A DNA stretch of 64,000 nt from Pseudomonas entomophila (GTDB lineage Bacteria > Pseudomonadota > Gammaproteobacteria > Pseudomonadales > Pseudomonadaceae): the NCBI RefSeq assembly GCF_029478665.1, contig NZ_JARPQB010000001.1, positions 124,001 to 188,000 on the forward strand. Reading direction: 5' to 3'. This document shows positions 1 through 10,923 of this stretch, one piece after another. The position numbers were made by a program, and so were the translations under genes. Numbering within the stretch: position 1 is the stretch's first letter; each line of letters begins with the position of its first letter. Under the pieces are notes generated by a model, which saw only the letters and a list, made by a program, of their open reading frames with translations, searched no databases and was not told the DNA's origin.

Positions 1-1
1 C

Positions 2-466
<465 letters not shown>

Positions 467-550
467 GCAAGAGATGGTAAAAAGGCAGCAGCCGGGGCCG
501 GCTGAACGTTCGTTCTGATCGTTCGGTCGTCTCCAACCGGTTTCTGTCGA

Positions 551-576
551 CGAAGCCTGGCCTCGGCCAGGCTTCG
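551..576 (+). terminator. Inverted repeat after eno
   Basis: A perfect 11-bp stem (CGAAGCCTGGC and its complement) with a short loop lies between eno and ftsB. It has no long T-tract, so it may be a weak terminator or an mRNA-stabilising hairpin rather than a strong intrinsic terminator. Confidence 0.45.
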
Positions 577-624
577 TGCTATCGGAAGCTCGCTGCGGCG
601 GCCTTTTCTACCCTGGATATCTTC

Positions 625-906
625 ATGCGCAGTCCCTATTGGTTGTTCCTCGTCCTGCTCCTGCTGCTCGGCGGCCTGCAATATCGCCTCTGGGTGGGTA
701 ATGGCAGCCTGGCGCAAGTGACCGAACTCAAGCAGCAGATCGCCGACCAGCATGCGGAGAACGAACGGCTGCTGGAGCGTAATCGCGTGCTCGACGCTGA
801 AGTCCTGGAGTTGAAGAAAGGTATGGAGACCGTGGAAGAACGGGCTCGTCATGAACTGGGGATGGTCAAGGAGGGTGAAACCCTCTACCAGTTGCCGCAG
901 AAATGA
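625..906 (+). CDS. ftsB: Cell division protein FtsB
   Basis: A 93-residue bitopic membrane protein of the divisome FtsQLB subcomplex, which links FtsQ to activation of septal peptidoglycan synthesis. Residues ~5-21 form one hydrophobic membrane segment (WLFLVLLLLLGG). They are followed by a periplasmic coiled coil with heptad leucines (about 30-70) and the conserved ERARxELGMVKEGE tail of the FtsB/DivIC family. Length is normal. The TGA overlaps the ATG of ispD by 4 bases (ATGA), so the two genes are translationally coupled. The eno-ftsB-ispD context is conserved. Confidence 0.95.
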   Translation: MRSPYWLFLVLLLLLGGLQYRLWVGNGSLAQVTELKQQIADQHAENERLLERNRVLDAEVLELKKGMETVEERARHELGMVKEGETLYQLPQK

Positions 907-1610
907 CATCTGTACTGCCGGCCTTCTGGGCCGTGATTCCCGCCGCGGGCGTTGGTGCCCGCATGGCTGCCGACCGCCCCAAGCAGTATCTGCAACTGGG
1001 CGGGCAGACCATTCTCGAGCATAGCCTCGACTGTTTCCTCGACCATCCCGCGCTCAAGGGCGTGGTGGTCAGCATTGCCGAAGACGATCCGTACTGGCCT
1101 GGCTTGCGCTGCTTCGGCGATTCGCGAATCCAGCGTGCGCCGGGTGGTCGCGAGCGGGCCGACTCGGTGCTCAATGCCCTGTTGCTGCTGCACGCCCAGG
1201 GCGCGTCGGATGATGACTGGGTGCTGGTGCACGATGCGGCGCGCCCCAACCTGGCACGTAGCGATCTGGACAAGTTGTTGTCCGAGCTTGCTGATGATCC
1301 GGTAGGCGGATTGCTGGCGGTGCCCGCGCGGGACACGCTCAAGCGTGCCGGCGCCGATGGCCGTGTGGCAGCCACTGTCGATCGCAGCACCATCTGGCAG
1401 GCCTATACGCCACAGATGTTCCGCCTCGGTATGTTGCACCGCGCCCTGGCCGAGTGCCTGGTGTCAGACGTGGCCGTTACTGACGAGTCCTCCGCAATCG
1501 AATGGGCCGGCCATGCGCCGCGCCTGGTCGAAGGGCGCAGTGACAACATCAAGGTGACCCGGCCGGAAGACCTGGAGTGGTTGCGCCAGCGTTGGTCAGG
1601 CCGCCGCTAA
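903..1610 (+). CDS. ispD: 2-C-methyl-D-erythritol 4-phosphate cytidylyltransferase
   Basis: Third step of the MEP isoprenoid pathway: transfers CMP from CTP to methylerythritol phosphate. The N-terminus has the nucleotidyltransferase glycine-rich loop (PAAGVGARM, residues ~13-21) followed by the PKQYLQLGG motif. VLVHDAARP and the C-terminal TDESSAIEW and NIKVTRPEDL motifs are all present. At 235 residues it has normal family length. It overlaps ftsB by 4 bases. The next pathway partner found here, ispF, lies 3.3 kb downstream, separated by the LysR/frmA/fghA insertion. Confidence 0.96.
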   Translation: MTSVLPAFWAVIPAAGVGARMAADRPKQYLQLGGQTILEHSLDCFLDHPALKGVVVSIAEDDPYWPGLRCFGDSRIQRAPGGRERADSVLNALLLLHAQGASDDDWVLVHDAARPNLARSDLDKLLSELADDPVGGLLAVPARDTLKRAGADGRVAATVDRSTIWQAYTPQMFRLGMLHRALAECLVSDVAVTDESSAIEWAGHAPRLVEGRSDNIKVTRPEDLEWLRQRWSGRR

Positions 1611-1630
1611 GCGCCGGTCTGACGCCGTCC

Positions 1631-1716
1631 CTGTAGGAGCGGCTTCAGCCGCGATCACCCGCGAAGCGGGTGCCAGAACCGCGTTGCCTGCATCGCGGCT
1701 AAAGCCGCTCCTACAG
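1631..1716 (+). repeat. REPIN: two inverted REP elements
   Basis: Two ~25-bp copies of the Pseudomonas REP motif (CTGTAGGAGCGGCTTCAGCC and its near-perfect reverse complement) face each other around a short core that itself contains a small hairpin (ACCCGCGAAGCGGGT). This is the typical REP-doublet organisation. The distal arm overlaps the last two sense codons and the stop codon of the leftward LysR gene. Confidence 0.9.
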
Positions 1717-2613
1717 GGGCGTGGAACGATATTCCGGCAACTGCGCCAAGCCCTCCTTCAGGTGATCCACCAGCCTGCGCACCTTCGGCGACAGGTGCCG
1801 CTGCTGCGGGTAGAGCGCCCACACCGCCGTGTTCGGCGGCTGGTGCCCCTCCAGCAATGACACCAATGCGCCCGTGCTCAGATGCTCGAGCACGTAATAG
1901 TCCGGCAACTGGCACAACCCCATCCCTTGCAATGCCGCATCCAGTACCGCCTGGCCACTGTTGCAGCGCCAGTTGCCCTGCACCCGCTGGCTGATCTCGC
2001 GACCATCCTGCTGCAGCGCCCACAGGTCGGAGCTGCCGATCAGGCAGTTGTGCCGCGCCAGCTCCGACAGGCTGTGAGGGCGCCCATAACGCTCCAGGTA
2101 AGCCGGCGAAGCGCACAGGTACATGCGCCTCGGCGCCAGGCGTGTCGCCACCAACCGCGAATCCTGCAGGCGACCCAGGCGGATGGCCAGGTCCATGCCT
2201 TCGTGGAGCAGGTCCAGGGTGCGGTTGCTCAGCTCCACCTCGACCCGCAACTGTGGGTACAACGCCATGAAGCGCGTCACCAGTGGCACGATGAAGCGCT
2301 CGCCATAGGCCACGGCACAAGTCATGCGCAGCAGCCCCTTGGGTTCACTGGCCAGGTCGCCCATGGCGCGCAGCGCTTCCTCACGGCCGTCCTGCAGGCG
2401 CTGGCAATGTTGCAGGAAGGTCTGCCCGGCCTCGCTCAGGGTCACCCGCCGAGTGCTGCGGTACAGCAGGCGGGTCTGCAGGCGCTCTTCCAGGCGGGCA
2501 ATCTGCCGGCTGATATGCGACGAGGAGACGCCCAGGCGCTCGGCGGCGGCGGTGAACTGGCCCGACTCGGCCACGGCCACGAATTCGTCGATGCCTTCCC
2601 AGCGGCTGCTCAT
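1711..2613 (-). CDS. LysR-family transcriptional regulator
   Basis: A 300-residue LysR-type regulator. Residues ~5-62 form the winged helix-turn-helix (FTAAAERLGVSSSHISRQIA); the remainder is the periplasmic-binding-like effector domain. The SSSHISRQI recognition helix and short C-terminus resemble the large group of Pseudomonas LysR proteins that regulate a divergent neighbour. It is divergent to frmA with ~108 bp between start codons, so control of frmA-fghA is plausible but unproven. Effector unknown. Its final residues and TAG stop lie inside a REP element. Confidence 0.9.
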   Translation of the reverse strand: MSSRWEGIDEFVAVAESGQFTAAAERLGVSSSHISRQIARLEERLQTRLLYRSTRRVTLSEAGQTFLQHCQRLQDGREEALRAMGDLASEPKGLLRMTCAVAYGERFIVPLVTRFMALYPQLRVEVELSNRTLDLLHEGMDLAIRLGRLQDSRLVATRLAPRRMYLCASPAYLERYGRPHSLSELARHNCLIGSSDLWALQQDGREISQRVQGNWRCNSGQAVLDAALQGMGLCQLPDYYVLEHLSTGALVSLLEGHQPPNTAVWALYPQQRHLSPKVRRLVDHLKEGLAQLPEYRSTPL

Positions 2614-2676
2614 TGATTATCCCTGTCTGGCAATAATGTTTTGTGAATGGCCGGATTATTCATCAAATCAAGGTGA

Positions 2677-3834
<1,158 letters not shown>

Positions 3835-3844
3835 GGCCCTTGCC

Positions 3845-4693
3845 ATGACGCTGGAAAACATCTCTTGCCAGAAAAGCTTCGGCGGCTGGCACAAGCGTTA
3901 CCGGCACACCTCCAAGGTGCTGGGCTGCGACATGGTGTTCGCTGTCTACCTGCCGCCCCAGGCCGAGCAGGGCGAGCAGTTGCCGGTGCTGTACTGGCTC
4001 AGCGGCCTGACCTGCACCGACGAGAACTTCATGCAGAAGGCTGGCGCCCAGCGCCTGGCTGCCGAGCTTGGGCTGATCATCGTCGCGCCGGACACCAGCC
4101 CGCGTGGCGAGCAGGTGCCGGGTGATCCGGACGGCGCCTGGGATTTCGGCCTGGGTGCTGGGTTCTACCTCAACGCCACCCAGCAGCCCTGGGCGCAGCA
4201 CTACCGCATGCACGACTATGTCGTGCATGAGCTGCCGGCGCTGATCGAGGCGCACTTTCCGGCGTCCGACCAGCGCAGCATCAGTGGTCATTCCATGGGC
4301 GGGCATGGCGCGTTGGTTTGCGCCTTGCGCAACCCCGGGCGTTATCGTTCGGTGTCGGCGTTCTCGCCGATCAGTAACCCGATGGATTGCCCGTGGGGCG
4401 AGAAGGCGTTTTCCCGTTACCTGGGCGAAGACCGCTCGCGTTGGCGCGAGTGGGACGCCAGTGTGCTGCTGGCAGAGGCGGGTGAATGTCCTCCGCTGCT
4501 GGTGGATCAGGGGGATCGTGACGACTTCCTGGAAAAACAGCTCAAGCCACAGGCGCTGGAGCAGGCAGCGCGCAAAGGGGGGCATCGGCTGACCCTGCGC
4601 CTGCAGCCGGGCTACGACCACAGCTACTACTTCATCGCCAGCTTCATCGATGAGCACCTGCGTCATCATGCGGTGGCGTTGGGCAGGCTGTAG
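3845..4693 (+). CDS. fghA: S-formylglutathione hydrolase
   Basis: Serine esterase of the esterase-D family that hydrolyses S-formylglutathione to formate and glutathione, the second step after FrmA. The nucleophile motif [10 protein letters not shown] is near residue 147. The family signatures [12 protein letters not shown] and [13 protein letters not shown] are present, and the C-terminal [10 protein letters not shown] supplies the catalytic histidine. The 282 residues match the usual length. It starts 10 bp after frmA and is clearly co-transcribed with it. Confidence 0.95.
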   Translation: MTLENISCQKSFGGWHKRYRHTSKVLGCDMVFAVYLPPQAEQGEQLPVLYWLSGLTCTDENFMQKAGAQRLAAELGLIIVAPDTSPRGEQVPGDPDGAWDFGLGAGFYLNATQQPWAQHYRMHDYVVHELPALIEAHFPASDQRSISGHSMGGHGALVCALRNPGRYRSVSAFSPISNPMDCPWGEKAFSRYLGEDRSRWREWDASVLLAEAGECPPLLVDQGDRDDFLEKQLKPQALEQAARKGGHRLTLRLQPGYDHSYYFIASFIDEHLRHHAVALGRL

Positions 4694-4720
4694 CCCAAGG
4701 CCAAGGCGTGCCTGGGGCCC

Positions 4721-4805
4721 GTAGGAGCCAGCCTTGCTGGCGAAGCCGGCGACGCGGTAGCCGGCACCGGCGCTGCCGGTGTTCGCCGGCAAGGCCGGCT
4801 CCTAC
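4721..4805 (+). repeat. REPIN: two inverted REP elements
   Basis: Inverted pair of the GTAGGAGCC...GGCTCCTAC type with GCCGGC-rich internal hairpins. It is a variant of the REP class seen at 1631 and lies between the fghA stop and the ispF terminator hairpin. Confidence 0.88.
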
Positions 4806-4870
4806 GGGATCCAGTCGTCATCGACAGCCCCAAACACATCCGCCCAAGCCCCTGCAAAGCAGGTAGAATC

Positions 4871-4897
4871 ACGCCCTGACTCAATCAGGGCGTTTTT
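4871..4897 (+). terminator. Terminator hairpin directly upstream of ispF
   Basis: ACGCCCTGA, loop, TCAGGGCGT followed by TTTTT, ending two bases before the ispF ATG. It should stop transcription coming from fghA. A -10-like TAGAAT at 4864-4869 would place an ispF transcription start inside the left arm (about 4876), so the hairpin would not form in ispF's own mRNA. Confidence 0.7.
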
Positions 4898-4899
4898 CT

Positions 4900-5373
4900 A
4901 TGCGTATTGGCCACGGCTACGATGTCCACCGTTTCTGCGACGGTGATTTCATTACCCTGGGCGGGGTGCGTATCCCCCACAAATACGGCCTGCTGGCCCA
5001 TTCCGACGGTGACGTGCTGCTGCACGCCCTGAGCGACGCCCTGCTCGGTGCCGCGGCGCTGGGCGACATCGGCAAGCATTTCCCCGACACCGACCCGCAG
5101 TTCAAGGGTGCCGACAGCCGTGCGCTGCTGCGTCATGTGGTCGGTATCGTCCGCGACAAGGGCTGGAAGGTCGGCAACGTCGACGCCACCATCGTCGCCC
5201 AGGCACCAAAGATGGCCCCGCATATCGAAACCATGCGCCAGCAGATCGCCGCCGACCTGCAGGTCGAGCTCGATCAGGTCAACGTCAAGGCCACCACCGA
5301 AGAGAAGCTGGGCTTCACCGGTCGCGAGGAGGGCATCGCCGTGCATGCGGTCGCCCTGTTGCTGCCAGCATGA
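4900..5373 (+). CDS. ispF: 2-C-methyl-D-erythritol 2,4-cyclodiphosphate synthase
   Basis: MEP-pathway enzyme that cyclises CDP-methylerythritol 2-phosphate with release of CMP; a homotrimer with zinc and Mg/Mn. GHGYDVHRF (residues ~4-12) and [11 protein letters not shown] (~34-44) supply the metal-binding Asp and His residues, and [16 protein letters not shown] is the C-terminal signature. At 157 residues it has normal length. No Shine-Dalgarno sequence lies at the usual distance because the T-tract of the upstream hairpin abuts the ATG. The stop overlaps truD by 4 bases. Confidence 0.96.
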   Translation: MRIGHGYDVHRFCDGDFITLGGVRIPHKYGLLAHSDGDVLLHALSDALLGAAALGDIGKHFPDTDPQFKGADSRALLRHVVGIVRDKGWKVGNVDATIVAQAPKMAPHIETMRQQIAADLQVELDQVNVKATTEEKLGFTGREEGIAVHAVALLLPA

Positions 5374-6415
5374 CCGAACTGGAGCTGCTGGGGCCGCGCG
5401 CCTCGGGCGAGGCGTTGGGCACCGCCGTGCTCAAGGCGGTCGCCGAAGATTTCCAGGTCGATGAAGTCCTCGACATTCCGCTGTCCGGCCAGGGCGAGCA
5501 CCTTTGGTTGTGGGTCGAGAAGCGCGACCTCAACACCGAGGAAGCCGCCCGCCGCCTGGCCCGAGCCGCCGGCGTGCCGGTGCGCTCGATCAGCTATGCC
5601 GGCCTGAAGGATCGCCAGGCCCTGACCCGGCAGTGGTTCAGCCTGCATCTGCCTGGCAAGGCCGACCCGGACCTGTCCCGCGCCGAGGACGAAACCTTGC
5701 GTGTGCTCAAGCAGGTGCGCCATCAGCGCAAGCTGCAACGCGGCGCGCACTCGGCCAACGGCTTCACCCTGCGCCTGACCGGCTTGCAAGCCGACCACCC
5801 GGCGCTCGACGCCCGTCTTGAACAGCTCAAGCAGTACGGTGTGCCCAACTACTTCGGTACGCAGCGCTTCGGCCACGGTGGCGGCAATGTCCACGACGCC
5901 CAGGATTGGGCGGCGCGCCAGGCGCTGCCGGAGCAACGCAATGTCCGCTCGCGGTTGCTATCCGCTGCGCGCAGCTACCTGTTCAACCAGGTGCTGGCGG
6001 CGCGTGTCGCCGATGGCACCTGGCAGCGTGCCCAGGTCGGCGACCTGCTGGCCTTCACCGACAGCCGCAGTTTCTTCGCGGCGGGGGAGGCCGAGTGCGC
6101 CGACCCGCGCCTGGCGATCCTCGACCTGCACCCCACTGGCCCGCTGTGGGGCGAAGGGGCGGCGCCCGGCGGCGGAGCGCCGCAGGCGCTCGAGTCCGAA
6201 GTCGGCGCCCGGCACCCACAACTGTGCCAATGGCTGGCGCGAGCGGGCATGGATCACGAACGGCGCATCCTGCGGCTCCCTATTGGGCGGCTGACGTGGC
6301 ATTATCCCGAGCCTGATATCCTGCAACTGGAATTCGTCCTTCCGGCCGGATGCTTCGCCACCGTGGTGGTGCGCGAACTCGTCGATCTGGTGCCGGCAGG
6401 GCAGACGGACAGCCC

Positions 6416-6428
<13 letters not shown>
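5370..6428 (+). CDS. truD: tRNA pseudouridine(13) synthase
   Basis: Makes pseudouridine 13 in tRNA-Glu. The catalytic aspartate is Asp81 in [23 protein letters not shown] and the TRUD insertion domain follow. At 352 residues it has normal length. The reading frame overlaps ispF by 4 bases and runs 13 bases into surE, so ispF-truD-surE-pcm form a tightly packed operon, the arrangement found in many gammaproteobacteria upstream of nlpD-rpoS. Confidence 0.95.
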
Positions 6429-7842
<1,414 letters not shown>

Positions 7843-8021
7843 GCGCGCCACGGGAATATTTACGCCGCCAGCGAATTCCTGCGCCTGGCTCCGGTCTATC
7901 TGGCGTGGCGCCAGTTGGGTGTCGTGTTCAAACCGGGTCACGCCTGCGTGGAGGCTCGGGTATAATTGCAACAATATTGCATTTCATTTCTTCGTTAAAA
8001 GGCACCATGAGGGGAGCGCGG

Positions 8022-8876
8022 GTGGGTCACACAGTCATTCGGCAGCGCAAGGATCGATCGGGTTTGAAGCTTCTGGTGATTGCGTTGGCCATGGGCACCC
8101 TGCTGGCTGGCTGCTCCAGCACCGGATCGAGCGGCGCGCGCGTGGTCGACCGCAACAACGCGCCACCCAAGCGCGCGGCCGTGACCTCGGGGCAATACAT
8201 CGTCAAGCCGGGTGACACCCTGTTCTCCATCGCCTTCCGTTATGGCTGGGACTACAAGGAGCTTGCTGCGCGCAACAATATCCCCGCCCCCTACACCATT
8301 CGCCCCGGTCAGCCGATCCGCTTCAGCAGCGCCTCGGGGGGCTCCACCACCGTGGTGAGCAGCCCATCGTCGTCGAGCAAGACCACGGTCATTCGCCGCC
8401 CGGTCAGCACCACCGCGCCGCCCGCCAATAATGAAAAATCCACGACCACGCCGCCATCAACCACCTCGCAAACGGTTGCCCAGGTGCCCGCCGCAGAGCG
8501 TGCCGTGGGCGGTTGGACGTGGCCGGCCAACGGCGTGCTGATTGGAAAATTCGCTTCAAACGGTAGTTTGAATAAAGGCATTGATATCGCCGGTGATTTG
8601 GGACAGCCTGTTTTTGCTGCGTCTGATGGTGCGGTGGTTTACGCCGGCAGTGGCTTGAGGGGCTACGGCGAACTGGTCATCATCAAGCACAGCGATACCT
8701 ACGTCAGTGCCTACGGTCACAACCGCAGGCTTTTGGTTCGGGAGGGGCAGCAGGTCAAGGCAGGGCAGACGATCGCAGAAATGGGGTCCACGGGCACTGA
8801 TCGGGTGAAGCTGCATTTCGAGATTCGCCGTCAGGGCAAACCCGTCGATCCTCTCCAGTTCCTGCCACGGCGTTGA
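8022..8876 (+). CDS. nlpD: Lipoprotein NlpD/LppB, LysM plus M23 (LytM) domain
   Basis: Outer-membrane lipoprotein that activates a periplasmic amidase during septum splitting. A signal peptide ends in the lipobox LLAGC (Cys31). A LysM peptidoglycan-binding module follows (YIVKPGDTLFSIA, ~57-102), then a Ser/Thr/Pro-rich linker and a C-terminal M23 domain (~175-280). That domain looks catalytically degenerate: the usual HxxxD and HxH zinc ligands are not evident, only KLHFEIR, as in NlpD. GTG 8022 is chosen for AGGGGAG 7 bases upstream; ATG 8007 is an alternative. An rpoS promoter usually lies within this gene. Confidence 0.93.
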   Translation: MGHTVIRQRKDRSGLKLLVIALAMGTLLAGCSSTGSSGARVVDRNNAPPKRAAVTSGQYIVKPGDTLFSIAFRYGWDYKELAARNNIPAPYTIRPGQPIRFSSASGGSTTVVSSPSSSSKTTVIRRPVSTTAPPANNEKSTTTPPSTTSQTVAQVPAAERAVGGWTWPANGVLIGKFASNGSLNKGIDIAGDLGQPVFAASDGAVVYAGSGLRGYGELVIIKHSDTYVSAYGHNRRLLVREGQQVKAGQTIAEMGSTGTDRVKLHFEIRRQGKPVDPLQFLPRR

Positions 8877-8981
8877 TCATTGTCCCGGCCTGTTCCTTGG
8901 ATGTAGAGGGGACAGGCTCCAGCGCTACCAAGGAAAGGTGACGCTCGAGTCTGAGTTCGAACTCAGCAAAGGACTATAACA

Positions 8982-9989
8982 ATGGCTCTCAGTAAAGAAG
9001 TGCCGGAGTTTGACATCGACGATGACCTGCTTCTGATGGAAACAGGCATCGTTTTGGAAACGGATGTGGTGTCAGACGAACCTGCTGTACCGTCGGTTCG
9101 GACCAAGTCGAAACAGGGCGCATCGCTCAAGCAGCACAAGTACATCGATTACAGCCGGGCGCTCGATGCGACTCAACTGTATCTGAATGAAATCGGCTTC
9201 TCGCCTCTGCTGTCGCCGGAGGAGGAAGTACATTTCGCGCGGCTGTCGCAAAAAGGCGACCCCGCGGGTCGCAAGCGCATGATCGAGAGCAACTTGCGCC
9301 TGGTGGTCAAGATCGCTCGCCGTTACGTCAATCGTGGCCTGTCGCTGCTCGACTTGATCGAGGAAGGCAACCTGGGCCTGATCCGTGCGGTGGAGAAGTT
9401 CGACCCCGAGCGTGGTTTCCGCTTCTCGACCTACGCCACCTGGTGGATTCGCCAGACCATCGAGCGGGCGATCATGAACCAGACCCGCACGATCCGCCTG
9501 CCCATCCATGTGGTCAAGGAACTCAACGTCTATCTACGGGCTGCCCGCGAGCTGACGCAGAAGCTCGATCACGAGCCGTCCCCTGAAGAAATCGCCAGCC
9601 TGCTGGAGAAGCCGGTCGCCGAGGTCAAGCGCATGCTAGGGCTCAACGAGCGGGTGTCCTCGGTAGATGTCTCGCTTGGGCCAGACTCCGACAAGACGCT
9701 GCTGGACACGCTCACCGATGACCGCCCCACCGACCCTTGCGAACTGCTGCAAGACGACGATCTGTCACAAAGCATCGATCAGTGGCTGGGTGAGTTGACC
9801 GACAAGCAGCGAGAAGTGGTGGTGCGCCGCTTCGGGTTGCGTGGTCATGAAAGCAGCACTTTGGAAGATGTGGGGCTGGAAATCGGCCTGACCCGTGAGC
9901 GGGTGCGGCAGATCCAGGTCGAGGGGCTCAAGCGCTTGCGCGAGATCCTCGAGAAGAACGGCCTGTCGAGCGAATCGCTGTTCCAATAG
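8982..9989 (+). CDS. rpoS: RNA polymerase sigma factor RpoS
   Basis: Stationary-phase and general-stress sigma factor, 335 residues. It shows [16 protein letters not shown] (region 1.2), [21 protein letters not shown] and [17 protein letters not shown] (regions 2.2-2.4), [17 protein letters not shown] region 4.1, and a region 4.2 helix-turn-helix ending [20 protein letters not shown] 105-base gap separates it from nlpD. It is followed by a strong intrinsic terminator and then rsmZ, the arrangement known in fluorescent pseudomonads. Confidence 0.97.
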   Translation: MALSKEVPEFDIDDDLLLMETGIVLETDVVSDEPAVPSVRTKSKQGASLKQHKYIDYSRALDATQLYLNEIGFSPLLSPEEEVHFARLSQKGDPAGRKRMIESNLRLVVKIARRYVNRGLSLLDLIEEGNLGLIRAVEKFDPERGFRFSTYATWWIRQTIERAIMNQTRTIRLPIHVVKELNVYLRAARELTQKLDHEPSPEEIASLLEKPVAEVKRMLGLNERVSSVDVSLGPDSDKTLLDTLTDDRPTDPCELLQDDDLSQSIDQWLGELTDKQREVVVRRFGLRGHESSTLEDVGLEIGLTRERVRQIQVEGLKRLREILEKNGLSSESLFQ

Positions 9990-10008
9990 CGGTTGACGCG
10001 GCAAGCAG

Positions 10009-10035
10009 AACGCCCCGATGACCTCGGGGCGTTTT
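10009..10035 (+). terminator. rpoS intrinsic terminator
   Basis: A 10-bp stem AACGCCCCGA / TCGGGGCGTT with a 5-base loop followed by TTTTC, starting 20 bases after the rpoS stop codon. Confidence 0.9.
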
Positions 10036-10082
10036 CGTTGATGCGATTGAAATGTTTCCCTGGCTAGCGCTGTTACTTTGCG

Positions 10083-10100
10083 TGTAAGCATTCGCTTACG
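10083..10100 (+). promoter_or_regulatory. GacA-dependent upstream activating sequence of rsmZ
   Basis: TGTAAG-CATTCG-CTTACG matches the GacA box consensus TGTAAG-N6-CTTACA with one mismatch at the last base. It lies ~190 bp upstream of the predicted rsmZ start. The DNA between (about 10130-10205) is strikingly A+T-rich, as expected for the linker bound by MvaT/H-NS-like proteins at this gene. Confidence 0.88.
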
Positions 10101-10238
10101 TGTGTTGTAAGTGATCGCTGCAAGGATCAGTAAATCAAAGTCGTTTTCAGTGACTTATTTTTTCTAAGTTATTGAAATATAAGAATTTTATTTTCTTTTA
10201 GACATGTGTCGATGGAAATGTCTTGAGAGATTTGCTGC

Positions 10239-10266
10239 TTGTCCGGCGCGCTGGAATCGCTAGTAT
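10239..10266 (+). promoter_or_regulatory. Predicted rsmZ core promoter
   Basis: TTGTCC (10239-10244), a 16-bp spacer and TAGTAT (10261-10266) place transcription start at about 10273, the first base of the 5' hairpin of the RNA. The poor -35 element fits a promoter that needs the distal GacA box. Confidence 0.65.
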
Positions 10267-10272
10267 TCGAAC

Positions 10273-10405
10273 TGTGTCTACGGACTGACACAGGCTTTCA
10301 AGGATGGAGGCCAAGGACATCGCGGGATGCGATTCATCAGGATGATGATTGGGACAAACAGGGACTACGGAAAAAATGTGGGCGGGTCAAACCGCCCCTT
10401 TTTTT
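10273..10405 (+). ncRNA. rsmZ: Small regulatory RNA RsmZ
   Basis: About 133-nt sRNA that sequesters the translational repressors RsmA/RsmE under Gac control. The 5' hairpin TGTGTC...GACACA exposes ACGGAC in its loop. Further GGA motifs follow at about 10302, 10306, 10315, 10323, 10340, 10361 and 10369, several with the AnGGA flavour and separated by short stems. The RNA ends in a GGGCGG/CCGCCC hairpin plus TTTTTTT (10380-10405). Its position between rpoS and fdxA and its upstream GacA box match rsmZ of P. aeruginosa and P. protegens. Exact ends are inferred. Confidence 0.93.
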
Positions 10406-10419
10406 GCCCGCTGAAAATG

Positions 10420-10445
10420 AAAAAAGGCCCGTTTCGGGCCTTTTT
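10420..10445 (-). terminator. fdxA terminator (bidirectional)
   Basis: AAAAAGGCCCG, a short loop and CGGGCCTTTTT form a symmetrical hairpin with A/T tracts on both sides. It ends fdxA on the minus strand and could back up the rsmZ terminator on the plus strand. Confidence 0.85.
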
Positions 10446-10460
10446 CGCATCTGGACGCTA

Positions 10461-10784
10461 TCAGCGCTCCAGGTCTTTGATCTTGCCAGGCTTGCCATCC
10501 CATTCTTCGGCGTCCGGCAGGGCGTCTTTCTTCTCGGTGATGTTCGGCCAGATCTCCGCCAGCTCGGCGTTCAGCTCGATGAAGTTCTCCATGCCGGCAG
10601 GCACTTCGTCTTCCGAGAAAATCGCCTGGGCCGGGCATTCAGGCTCGCACAGCGCGCAATCGATGCACTCGTCCGGGTGAATGACCAGGAAGTTCGGGCC
10701 TTCGTAGAAGCAGTCCACCGGACAGACTTCCACGCAGTCGGTGTACTTGCATTTGATGCAGTTGTCGGTGACGACGAAGGTCAT
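10461..10784 (-). CDS. fdxA: Seven-iron ferredoxin FdxA
   Basis: A 107-residue [3Fe-4S][4Fe-4S] ferredoxin of the Azotobacter FdI type, an electron carrier. Cysteines occur as [17 protein letters not shown] near residues 9-25 and [12 protein letters not shown] near 40-51, followed by the acidic C-terminal extension typical of FdxA. ATG 10784 is chosen because GGAGAG precedes it and [10 protein letters not shown] is the family N-terminus; the longer upstream frame is rejected. It lies between mutS and rsmZ and is transcribed leftward with mutS upstream on the same strand. Confidence 0.96.
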   Translation of the reverse strand: MTFVVTDNCIKCKYTDCVEVCPVDCFYEGPNFLVIHPDECIDCALCEPECPAQAIFSEDEVPAGMENFIELNAELAEIWPNITEKKDALPDAEEWDGKPGKIKDLER

Positions 10785-10923
10785 TTCTAGTTCTCTCCTC
10801 AGGCGACGGCAGCTTGCCCTTCCTTCCAGGGCAGCGCGGTTCACGGTTGTGGCTGCAGGCCAGGCTAATAACCTGCAGCGCTCGCAAACCGCGCCGGATT
10901 CTACCAGCTTGCGCGGTTGGCCG

